From positions 1,054,001 to 1,118,000 of the forward strand of contig NZ_JACLZF010000002.1 in the NCBI RefSeq assembly GCF_014243345.1: a stretch of DNA of 64,000 nucleotides, given 5' to 3'. The notes beneath the pieces were generated by a model. That model searched no databases, was not told the origin of the DNA, and saw nothing but the letters and a program-made list of their open reading frames with translations. Origin of the DNA: Robiginitalea sp. SC105 (GTDB taxonomy: Bacteria > Bacteroidota > Bacteroidia > Flavobacteriales > Flavobacteriaceae). The translations under genes were made by a program, and so were the position numbers. Positions 31,717 to 38,942 of the stretch are shown here, one piece after another; within the stretch, counting starts at the first letter, position 1; the number at the start of each line of letters is the position of its first letter.

Positions 31717-32578
31717 CCATTTTACGGTACTGATTGGGCGTTTGCCCGAAGCGTTTTCGGAAGGCGTTCGTAAAGTGGGATGGATTTTCAAAGCCCGTAT
31801 CGAAACAGATCTCTTTTACGGTCAAGCCTGTCCCTAATAATAATTGCCGTGCATGCTCCAGCCGCCGCCCGGTTAGCCAGCGACCGGGTGTGCTGTTGAA
31901 AGCCGATTGGAAATCCCTTTTGAAAGAAGACAGGCTTTTACCCGCGAGTCGCGCAAACTCCTCCAGGCTGAGATTGTAGAGGAAGTTTTCTTCCATGACT
32001 TTCTCGAGGGACAACCCGTCGTTCCGGGCAATGTTCAGTATTGCGGATGTTACCCGGCCGTTTGAGGGATTGGACATGATGTTGAGGACCATTTCACGGA
32101 ACTTCAATTCGATGATCTTTTTGGGGATCCGATCCTTTTGCCTGAGGTAGCCGAAAAACGAATGATAGAGGTTCTCCAGCGTTTCGGAAACCTCGATGGT
32201 TTCGATCAGGTCGCAATCGTCCGGCCCGGCCGGATCCAGATGGATTCCCTGTTCGAGGTCGGACAGGACAAAATTCTTGATAAACCGGTCTGTCATGAAA
32301 AACATTAGGACGCAGAAGTCCTCTTCGAAATACTGCCGGTTCAGGTAGGCACCTTTATGTACGAATATGGATTCCCCGGCAGTCAGGTTCCACTCGCGTT
32401 CCGGGGTGAGCCATTTTTTACGCCCGCTGAGCACATAGGTTATATAATGGCACTGGGACCAGGATTTGAAATTTTCCGCCTCAATAGGGCATTTGAATTC
32501 CACTATCAGGTAGTCTTTGTCAACGAATTTGTTGTACTGGGGATTGTCGCGGAAATGGGCGTATGAATCGAAAATCAT
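31700..32578 (-). CDS. AraC-family transcriptional regulator
   Basis: The 292-residue protein has an N-terminal cupin-like sensing region (about 1-170: 'SQCHYITYVLSGRKKWLTPEREWNLTAGESIFVHKGAYLNRQYFEE'). Two AraC helix-turn-helix motifs follow: 'SLEEFARLAGKSLSSFKRDFQ' and 'VKEICFDTGFENPSHFTNAFRKRFGQTPNQYRK'. It is of the one-component type. It is divergent from the TauE/SafE gene with about 195 bp between, and could regulate it. A 14-bp palindrome GGAGCC-GG-GGCTCC lies between them (32630-32643). Confidence 0.92.
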   Translation of the reverse strand: MIFDSYAHFRDNPQYNKFVDKDYLIVEFKCPIEAENFKSWSQCHYITYVLSGRKKWLTPEREWNLTAGESIFVHKGAYLNRQYFEEDFCVLMFFMTDRFIKNFVLSDLEQGIHLDPAGPDDCDLIETIEVSETLENLYHSFFGYLRQKDRIPKKIIELKFREMVLNIMSNPSNGRVTSAILNIARNDGLSLEKVMEENFLYNLSLEEFARLAGKSLSSFKRDFQSAFNSTPGRWLTGRRLEHARQLLLGTGLTVKEICFDTGFENPSHFTNAFRKRFGQTPNQYRKMEKATA

Positions 32579-32760
32579 ATATGGGTCTTTATTCTATGAT
32601 CCAGGATATCCGGCAATGCTGCCGTTCAGGGAGCCGGGGCTCCATTGCTCGCTGTTTGCGCCAAATTACCATTATAAGGTACTACTTTCCTGCCAAAAAG
32701 GCAACAGGGTATTCATTGGGGATAAGCTTTTGCGGAATACAATAGATATAAAATAACCCG

Positions 32761-32768
32761 TACTTTTG
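32761..32768 (+). promoter_or_regulatory. -7 element immediately before tauE-like gene (leaderless transcript likely)
   Basis: TACTTTTG matches TAnnTTTG and ends 5 bp before the ATG at 32774, so transcription would start at or next to the start codon. No TTTG is found at the proper distance upstream. Confidence 0.45.
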
Positions 32769-32773
32769 CGCCC

Positions 32774-33529
32774 ATGGAGGCCTGGTATCATTACCTTTTA
32801 TTGGTTGTCGTGGGGTTTACCGTCGGATTTATCAATACGGTAGCCGGGGGAGCCTCCCTGATTTCGCTCCCCGTATTGATCTGGCTGGGACTGCCTCCGG
32901 CGGTGGCCAATGGCACCAACCGGGTGGCCATCGTCCTGCAGACCGCCATGGCGACAGCCGGGTTCCGGAGTAAGGGGGTCAGTACATTCCCCTTCAATAT
33001 CTACCTGGGGATTTCGGCTGTCGCCGGATCCCTGATCGGCGCCTACATCGCCGTGGATATTTCCGGGGAATTGTTCAACCGGATCCTGGCCATCATCATG
33101 GTGGCCGTTGTCCTGGTGATTGCCTTCAAACCGGGTATCAGGGCCGGTGACCTGGAGGAGCGGCTTACCGGCAAATACCTTTGGGCCGGCTGCCTGGCAT
33201 TCTTCTTTATCGGTATTTACGGCGGGTTTATCAATGCGGGGGTCGGCTTTATCATTATCCTGTTCCTGCATTATTTCCACAGGATGAACCTGGTCCGGGT
33301 CAACGCCACCAAAGTTGCGGTGGTCTGTATCTACACCGTGGCGGCTCTGGTGGTTTTTATCCTCAACGACAAGGTGGTATGGAAAGTGGGCCTGGTGCTC
33401 GCCCTTGGCAATATGCTAGGGGCCTGGGTGTCCAGCCGGTTTTCCGTAAGGCAGGGGGACGGATATATCAAAGGATTTCTCATTGCCATGGTCCTGGTCA
33501 TGGCAGTCAAACTCTGGTTTTTTACGTAA
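32774..33529 (+). CDS. TauE/SafE-family anion exporter
   Basis: The 251-residue integral membrane protein has about seven to eight helices with the family repeats 'VVGFTVGFINTVAGGASLISLPVLIWLGLPPAVANGTNR' and 'IGIYGGFINAGVGFIIILFLHYF'. TauE/SafE proteins export sulfite, sulfoacetate or other small anions; the substrate is not deducible here. It is divergent from an AraC regulator and 5 bp upstream of a nitroreductase gene, so it is probably the first gene of an operon. Confidence 0.9.
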   Translation: MEAWYHYLLLVVVGFTVGFINTVAGGASLISLPVLIWLGLPPAVANGTNRVAIVLQTAMATAGFRSKGVSTFPFNIYLGISAVAGSLIGAYIAVDISGELFNRILAIIMVAVVLVIAFKPGIRAGDLEERLTGKYLWAGCLAFFFIGIYGGFINAGVGFIIILFLHYFHRMNLVRVNATKVAVVCIYTVAALVVFILNDKVVWKVGLVLALGNMLGAWVSSRFSVRQGDGYIKGFLIAMVLVMAVKLWFFT

Positions 33530-33534
33530 AAGTC

Positions 33535-34176
33535 ATGGAACGGCAACCCGAAGCGCTCAACTGGCGCTATGCAGTTAAAAAATTCGACCCGCAGCGCACG
33601 CTGGAAGCGGACAAACTGGAAGGCCTGAAAAGGGCTTTCAACCTCACCGCCACCTCCTACGGCCTGCAGCCCATCCAGATGGTGGTTATCCGGCACAAGG
33701 CCCTGCAGGAGCAGCTTGTGGCCCACTCTTACGGGCAGCGACAGGTGGCGGACGCATCCCACGTGCTCGTTTTCTGTATTGAAAAAGCCATTGACAGCGC
33801 TTATATTGAGGCGTATTTCAACCGGGTACGGGAGGTACGGGGTACATCCGATACCATCCTGGACCCTTTCCGAAGGGAACTACAGGAGCGTTTCCGGGGA
33901 AAACCCGCGGAAGAAGTCAGGACCTGGGCCACCCACCAGGCCTACCTGGCCATGGGCAACCTGCTGACATTCTGTGCCTATGAGCGCATCGATTCCTGCC
34001 CCATGGAGGGGTTTGACCCGGCGGCATATAACCGCATCCTTGGCCTTGGGGACCGGGGCCTGACCGCTGTCCTGGTCATGCCTGTGGGATACCGGGCTGC
34101 GGATGATGTATTCTCCGGATTTAAAAAGGTCAGGCGCGAACTGGAGCGCACGGTATGGACCATTGAAGACAACTAG
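33535..34176 (+). CDS. Nitroreductase-family NAD(P)H-dependent oxidoreductase
   Basis: The 213-residue FMN enzyme starts at ATG 33535; the longer open frame upstream overlaps tauE and is not family-like. Family features are 'LNWRYAVKKFDPQRTL' (FMN phosphate-binding Arg and Lys), 'LTATSYGLQPIQMVVI', 'SHVLVFCIEK', 'THQAYLAMGNLLTFCAYERIDSCPMEGFDP' and 'GYRAADD'. It resembles NfsB/dihydropteridine-reductase-type proteins that reduce quinones or nitro compounds with NAD(P)H. It sits 5 bp after the TauE/SafE gene and 4 bp before the DegT gene, so the three are probably co-transcribed. Confidence 0.9.
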   Translation: MERQPEALNWRYAVKKFDPQRTLEADKLEGLKRAFNLTATSYGLQPIQMVVIRHKALQEQLVAHSYGQRQVADASHVLVFCIEKAIDSAYIEAYFNRVREVRGTSDTILDPFRRELQERFRGKPAEEVRTWATHQAYLAMGNLLTFCAYERIDSCPMEGFDPAAYNRILGLGDRGLTAVLVMPVGYRAADDVFSGFKKVRRELERTVWTIEDN

Positions 34177-34180
34177 CACT

Positions 34181-35377
34181 ATGCCTGGATTTGAATTATT
34201 TGGCGAAAATGAAAAGCAATCCGTCCAGGATGTCCTGGACAGCGGCGTCCTGATGCGCTATGGGTTTGGCCCCATGCGGAACGGGCACTGGAAGGCAAGG
34301 GAATTTGAAGTAGCCCTGGCCCGACGGATGCAGACCCCCCATGCCCACGTGGTCAGCAGTGGCACGGCCGCCCTGTCGGTAGCCCTGGCAAGCGCCGGGG
34401 TGGGTGCGGGGGATGAGGTCATCCTTCCCGTGTTCACCTTTGTGGCGAGCTTCGAAGCGGTACTGGCTGTGGGGGCAGTACCCGTCCTTTGCGACATAGA
34501 CGACACCCTCACCCTCTCCCCGGAGGCTGTGGAGGAGGCAATCACGCCCCGGACGCGTGCCCTGATGGTGGTTCATATGTGCGGGTCCATGGCCGATCTG
34601 GATGCCCTGGGCGCTATCTGTCGCCGGCATGACCTGTTGCTGATCGAGGACGCCTGCCAGGCGATTGGCGGCAGCTACCGGGACAAGCCCCTTGGCAGCC
34701 TTGGCGATGCCGGGTGTTTTTCCTTTGATTTTGTCAAGACCGTCACCTGCGGGGAAGGTGGCGGTATCATTACCCATTCCGGGGAAATCTATGCCAAAGC
34801 CCAGGCCTACAGCGACCACGGACATGACCATATCGGGGAAGACCGGGGGGCGGAAAGCCATCCACATCTCGGGTACAACTACCGCATATCGGAATTGCAT
34901 GCCGCCGTGGGCCTGGCCCAATTGGCCCGCCTCGATGCGTTCATCGGGATACAGGAGCGGCATTACCGGACCCTTTGGCAGGGGATCGAATCCCTGCCGG
35001 GGATTACTGGGCGAAGGGTTCCCGAAGGAGGCAGGCAGAATTACTCATTCCTGAATTTCTTCCTTACCGGGCCTGAAAAGGCGCGGGAAGCACAAAAGGC
35101 GTTAAGTGAAGCAGGTATGGACGGGGTTTTTTACTGGTATGACAACAACTGGCATTATCACCGCCGCTGGGAACACCTGAAAGAGCTCCGTTCGCTGGGC
35201 CCCCTGCCACCCGAAACGGCGCGACGTACCCGGGAAGCGAACGAGCGGGAGTTTCCGTTGTCCGATGCCTGGATGGGGCGTTGCCTTTCCGTGCTGGTCA
35301 AATTGGGGTGGTCGCCGGAAGAAACCCGCCGGCGCGCGGAAATCCTGAAGAACGTACTCGGGGAACTGGCTCAGTAG
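34181..35377 (+). CDS. DegT/DnrJ/EryC1/StrS-family aminotransferase
   Basis: The 398-residue PLP enzyme starts at ATG 34181, 4 bp after the nitroreductase stop. It has 'SSGTAALSVALASAGVGAGDEVILPVFTF', the PLP-contacting 'LLIEDACQAIGGSY' and the Schiff-base Lys in 'FSFDFVKTVTCGEGGGIIT'. The family transaminates nucleotide-linked keto sugars; here there are no sugar-pathway neighbours, so the substrate is unknown. Its stop overlaps the stop of the convergent ribBA gene by 7 bp. Confidence 0.9.
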   Translation: MPGFELFGENEKQSVQDVLDSGVLMRYGFGPMRNGHWKAREFEVALARRMQTPHAHVVSSGTAALSVALASAGVGAGDEVILPVFTFVASFEAVLAVGAVPVLCDIDDTLTLSPEAVEEAITPRTRALMVVHMCGSMADLDALGAICRRHDLLLIEDACQAIGGSYRDKPLGSLGDAGCFSFDFVKTVTCGEGGGIITHSGEIYAKAQAYSDHGHDHIGEDRGAESHPHLGYNYRISELHAAVGLAQLARLDAFIGIQERHYRTLWQGIESLPGITGRRVPEGGRQNYSFLNFFLTGPEKAREAQKALSEAGMDGVFYWYDNNWHYHRRWEHLKELRSLGPLPPETARRTREANEREFPLSDAWMGRCLSVLVKLGWSPEETRRRAEILKNVLGELAQ

Positions 35378-36501
35378 GGGACGTACTCCACAATTTCGAG
35401 GCCATAGCCCACAATCCCGACCCGCTTGGACTGAGCGTGGTTGGTCATCAGCCTTATTTTCTGTATCCTCAGGTCGTGCAGGATTTGCGCGCCGATCCCG
35501 AAATCCTTGGCATCCATGTCAATGTCCGGGGCTTTGAGTATCCCTTTTTCCTGGTTTTCCTTAAGGCCGTGTAGCCTCGCCAGCAGGTTCAGGGATTCGC
35601 TCTGTTTATTGATAAATACGATGGCCCCGGCGCCTTCCTCGTTCAGGGCACGAAACATATCATCCAGCTTTTTATCCGCGTCATTGGTCAGCGTCCCGAG
35701 GATATCGTTGTTCACCAGGGTACTGTTGATCCGCGTCAAAACGGGATCGCCATCCTTCCAGCTTCCCTTTGTCAGGGCCAGGTGGACCTGATCATTGGTC
35801 GTCTGCAGGTACGCGTGCAGGTGGAAATCCCCGAATCGCGTCCTGACATCGAAGGAAGCCTCTTTGCGGATCAGGCTGTCGTGCTGCATGCGATAGGCCA
35901 CCAGGTCTTCGATGGATACCAGTTTTAAACCGAATTTCCGCGCCACTTTGGCCAGTTCCGGTAACCGGGCCATGGTGCCGTCCTCATTGAGTACCTCCAC
36001 CAGGATACCGGCCGGCTTGTACCCGGCCAGGCGGGCAAAATCCACTGCAGCCTCCGTATGCCCCACGCGCCGGAGCACGCCCCCGTTCTTGGCGCGCAGC
36101 GGGAAGATGTGGCCCGGGCGCCCCAGTTCATTGGGGCGGATATTTGGGTCTACCAGCGCCTGTATGGTCCTGGCACGGTCGTGAACCGAAATGCCGGTGG
36201 TACAGCCATAGCCAATCAGGTCCACCGAAACGGTAAACTGCGTATGGTGCAGGACGGTATTGTTTTCCACCATCATCTTCAGGTCCAGTTCGTCGCAGCG
36301 CTCCTCGGTCAGGGGTGCGCAGATCAGGCCCCTTCCATGGGTCGCCATGAAGTTGATCATCTCCGGCGTCACCTTTTCGGCTGCGGCGATGAAATCTCCC
36401 TCGTTCTCCCGGTTTTCATCGTCCACCACGATGATGACCTTGCCCTGTCGGATGTCTTCTATGGCAGATTCTATGGAATCCAGCTTAATCTTATTTCCCA
36501 T
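35371..36501 (-). CDS. ribBA: RibBA-like: intact DHBP synthase with a zinc-less GTP cyclohydrolase II domain
   Basis: The N-terminal ~205 residues are 3,4-dihydroxy-2-butanone-4-phosphate synthase with active-site motifs 'VDDENRENEGDF', 'ATHGRGLICAPL', 'TGISVHDRA' and 'GRPGHIFPLRA...RRVGHTEAAVD'. This step makes the four-carbon unit of riboflavin. The C-terminal ~165 residues have the GTP cyclohydrolase II fold, but the three zinc Cys are lost: 'RINSTLVNNDILGTLTNDADKKL' stands where RVHSEC...C.C is expected, so this half is probably inactive as a cyclohydrolase. A true enzyme should be encoded elsewhere. It is the last gene of the minus-strand run after the LptF-like permease, whose stop overlaps its start by one base. 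Confidence 0.9.
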   Translation of the reverse strand: MGNKIKLDSIESAIEDIRQGKVIIVVDDENRENEGDFIAAAEKVTPEMINFMATHGRGLICAPLTEERCDELDLKMMVENNTVLHHTQFTVSVDLIGYGCTTGISVHDRARTIQALVDPNIRPNELGRPGHIFPLRAKNGGVLRRVGHTEAAVDFARLAGYKPAGILVEVLNEDGTMARLPELAKVARKFGLKLVSIEDLVAYRMQHDSLIRKEASFDVRTRFGDFHLHAYLQTTNDQVHLALTKGSWKDGDPVLTRINSTLVNNDILGTLTNDADKKLDDMFRALNEEGAGAIVFINKQSESLNLLARLHGLKENQEKGILKAPDIDMDAKDFGIGAQILHDLRIQKIRLMTNHAQSKRVGIVGYGLEIVEYVPY

Positions 36502-38285
36502 TACTTCTCACCGGGCTTTCCCCGTTTTTTGGACCGGGAAAACCGTTCCCGGATAAAATCAATAAAATGCCCGAAACTCATCAGGCCCCGGTCTGCAGTT
36601 GCCCGGCGCGTGAGCCATACCCCCAGGGGCAGCATGATCAGGGTGGGCAGCCAGGCGCCTAAAACCGGCGGGATATTCCCCTCTTTGGCATAATTGTTCG
36701 AAAATACGCCGAAAAAATAATACGCGAGGAACAGGACAATGGCCACCACCATGGGCAGGCCCAGCCCCCCTTTGCGGATGATGGCCCCAAGGGGGGCCCC
36801 CACAAAGAACAGGATGATACAGGACAGGGCCAGGGCAAATTTGTTGTGCAGGCTCAGGATATGCCGGTTGTACCGTTTGTAGCTCAGTTCCAGTTCCTCC
36901 CTTTTCCCTTTGACCGAATTCAGGATATTCCGTACGGAATTCCTGCTCGCATCGAGGATCCGGCTTATTTCGAAGGTCTTGAAGGCTGCCAGCGGGTTGT
37001 CCCATGCGATTTCCCTGACATCTTCCGGCAAGAGTTCTTTGGATTGCGGGATGGCCGCCTGAACATTTTTGCGGATAGCCGAGGAGAGGCTGTCTGCATT
37101 TTCCTGCAGGCTTGTGTCTACCTCACGCCCAGAGGTTGCGAGCTCCCTGCGCTTTAGCGCAACGGAATCGGCCAGGCCGGAAGCAGGGGAATTGTCCGAA
37201 CCGGAATTAGGGGCACCTGTTGAACCCGAAGCAACTGTATCTGTGTCGCGGAAAGACAGGGAATCGGAAGGATCGGCCAGGCCTGTGGAATCCGACGTGG
37301 AATCCGCAACAGAATCCGTCGCTTCCTCTATGGCCCGGACCATGGAGGACGCCTCCTGTTCAGCGTCGACGGAGTCCGCAGGGCTCAGGGTCAGGGCGCC
37401 CATGCGGGAACGGGTGCTTCGCGAAAAGGCCGTTGCCACACGGAAATTGTGTTCCTTGATCGAATCGATATCCGTAATGAGGCGGGATACATTTTTCATC
37501 CGGTCCGTTTCCACATTCCGGTCCGCTTCCAGGTCTTCCATATTGTCGGGCAGGGCAATATTCATAATGTACGTGCCGAAGTCCGCCTTGGCAAACGGAT
37601 AGTTTTTATCGCTGCCTCCCGAAGGCTGCGTCATTTCGTGGTAATAATGCCCGTCGCGCAGCACCAGCTGAATAATATCGGACCCTTCCCCGCTGATCAG
37701 TTCCCCCGTGGCGGCTTTGATGACGGTGGTATTCTTCTGCAAATTGGATTTTTCGTGGATGATGACGTTTTCGAGGAATCGGTCGTTTTCCCCGTATTTC
37801 CGCTCCACCTTGATGTTCCGTCCCTCAAAATCGCTGAATACGCCCTCGGTGATCACGGCAGCGGGTTTCAGGGTGGCGATGTTGCGGCGTAGGTTGTAGA
37901 TTTTTTGTTCCGATATGGGGATCACGGTATTGGCAAAGTAAAAGGTCACCAAACCCAGGAAGGACACGCACACGATAAGCGGCAGCATGGAGCGCTGCAG
38001 GGAGATGCCCGAGGCTTTCATGGCGGCGAACTCATAGTTCTCAGCAAAGGTCCCGAAGGTCAGGATGGAAGAAAGTAGGACGGTAAGGGGAAGCACCTTT
38101 TCGGTCAGGTTGGGCATCAGGTAAAAAAGGAATTTACCAATAATGACAATATCCAGGCCCTTGCCCGCCAGATCGTCAATAAAAAGCCAGATCGTCTGGA
38201 AAATGAAAATAAACATCAGGATCACAAACGAACTGAAAAAATTCGTGAGGAACCTTTTCAGGATATATTGATCGAGGATGCGCAA
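36501..38285 (-). CDS. LptF/LptG-family (YjgP/YjgQ) permease with a long periplasmic insert
   Basis: The 594-residue protein has the LptF/G arrangement. Three N-terminal helices ('FLTNFFSSFVILMFIFIFQTIWLFIDDLAGKGLD' and following) are followed by a periplasmic beta-jellyroll region and three C-terminal helices ('ALSCIILFFVGAPLGAIIRKGGLGLPMVVAIVLFLAYYFF...'). These proteins extract lipopolysaccharide from the inner membrane with LptB. About residues 280-425 form a Ser/Asp/Ala-rich, probably disordered insert that makes it longer than the usual 360-480 residues. It lies 4 bp downstream of lolA and upstream of ribBA, a likely co-transcribed envelope group. Confidence 0.92.
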   Translation of the reverse strand: MRILDQYILKRFLTNFFSSFVILMFIFIFQTIWLFIDDLAGKGLDIVIIGKFLFYLMPNLTEKVLPLTVLLSSILTFGTFAENYEFAAMKASGISLQRSMLPLIVCVSFLGLVTFYFANTVIPISEQKIYNLRRNIATLKPAAVITEGVFSDFEGRNIKVERKYGENDRFLENVIIHEKSNLQKNTTVIKAATGELISGEGSDIIQLVLRDGHYYHEMTQPSGGSDKNYPFAKADFGTYIMNIALPDNMEDLEADRNVETDRMKNVSRLITDIDSIKEHNFRVATAFSRSTRSRMGALTLSPADSVDAEQEASSMVRAIEEATDSVADSTSDSTGLADPSDSLSFRDTDTVASGSTGAPNSGSDNSPASGLADSVALKRRELATSGREVDTSLQENADSLSSAIRKNVQAAIPQSKELLPEDVREIAWDNPLAAFKTFEISRILDASRNSVRNILNSVKGKREELELSYKRYNRHILSLHNKFALALSCIILFFVGAPLGAIIRKGGLGLPMVVAIVLFLAYYFFGVFSNNYAKEGNIPPVLGAWLPTLIMLPLGVWLTRRATADRGLMSFGHFIDFIRERFSRSKKRGKPGEK

Positions 38286-38289
38286 ACTG

Positions 38290-38937
38290 CTAGTTTCTTA
38301 TGATATAGTACCCGTCGTCCTTGTACTTCTGCTCATCAAAGGTAAATAAGGATTTCGACAGGGGTTGGTCCGTTTTAAAAGAATTAACAGTAATCGTGGT
38401 CCGGGTGCCGTTGTTGCCCGTTTCGATGAGTTTGTAGATGTGTTTGGTCTCCACGTCGATGCCCAGCAAGATGCTCCGGATGTCGGAGTCCGAATCGATG
38501 GGCGTCAGCTTCACGTACTGGATTTTGCGGCCCTGCACATTCTGCAGTACGTCCCATGCGTAATTGTGACCATCCCGGTAAAAGGTGAGCATGCGGGAAG
38601 GACTTACGGTTCCCGGATCGTCGCTTTTGTCCTCTATGGTCACCTCCTCGTTCTCGGGAACGATGGTGTATACTTTTTTGCCGTCGTAAAGCTGCCGGGC
38701 CCCCATGTAGTTCAGCACGTACTTTTCGCCCTGAAGGGTCAGGTCGCCCCGGGTTTCCTGCTTCACACTGGCCTCGGTATTGTTGAGTTCGAATTTGAAG
38801 TCGACGTAGATATTGTCGTATCCCGTCACCTTGTTGTAGACTTCGTCCAGCAGGCTTTTCGCCCTTGCCGCATCCTGGGCTTTTGCCGGAAGGGCTGTAA
38901 ACAGGATCAGGGCAAGAAATAGCATTTTCGGTTTCAT
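38290..38937 (-). CDS. lolA: LolA-like outer-membrane lipoprotein carrier
   Basis: The 215-residue protein (ATG at 38937, 5 bp after the ftsK stop; an earlier in-frame codon is TTG) has a signal peptide 'MLFLALILFTALPAKAQDA'. The LolA/LolB-type half-barrel follows: 'VYVDFKFELNN...', 'GDLTLQGEKYVLNYMGARQLYDGKKVYTIVPENEEV' and 'MLTFYRDGHNYAWDVLQNV'. LolA carries lipoproteins across the periplasm to the outer membrane. Its place between ftsK and the LptF-like gene is the usual flavobacterial order. Confidence 0.88.
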   Translation of the reverse strand: MKPKMLFLALILFTALPAKAQDAARAKSLLDEVYNKVTGYDNIYVDFKFELNNTEASVKQETRGDLTLQGEKYVLNYMGARQLYDGKKVYTIVPENEEVTIEDKSDDPGTVSPSRMLTFYRDGHNYAWDVLQNVQGRKIQYVKLTPIDSDSDIRSILLGIDVETKHIYKLIETGNNGTRTTITVNSFKTDQPLSKSLFTFDEQKYKDDGYYIIRN

Positions 38938-38942
38938 GTGTC

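Noticed and set aside
33181-33534. N-terminal extension of the nitroreductase frame over the TauE/SafE gene
   Set aside because: The extension is out of frame with tauE and not family-like; the nitroreductase domain begins right at ATG 33535.
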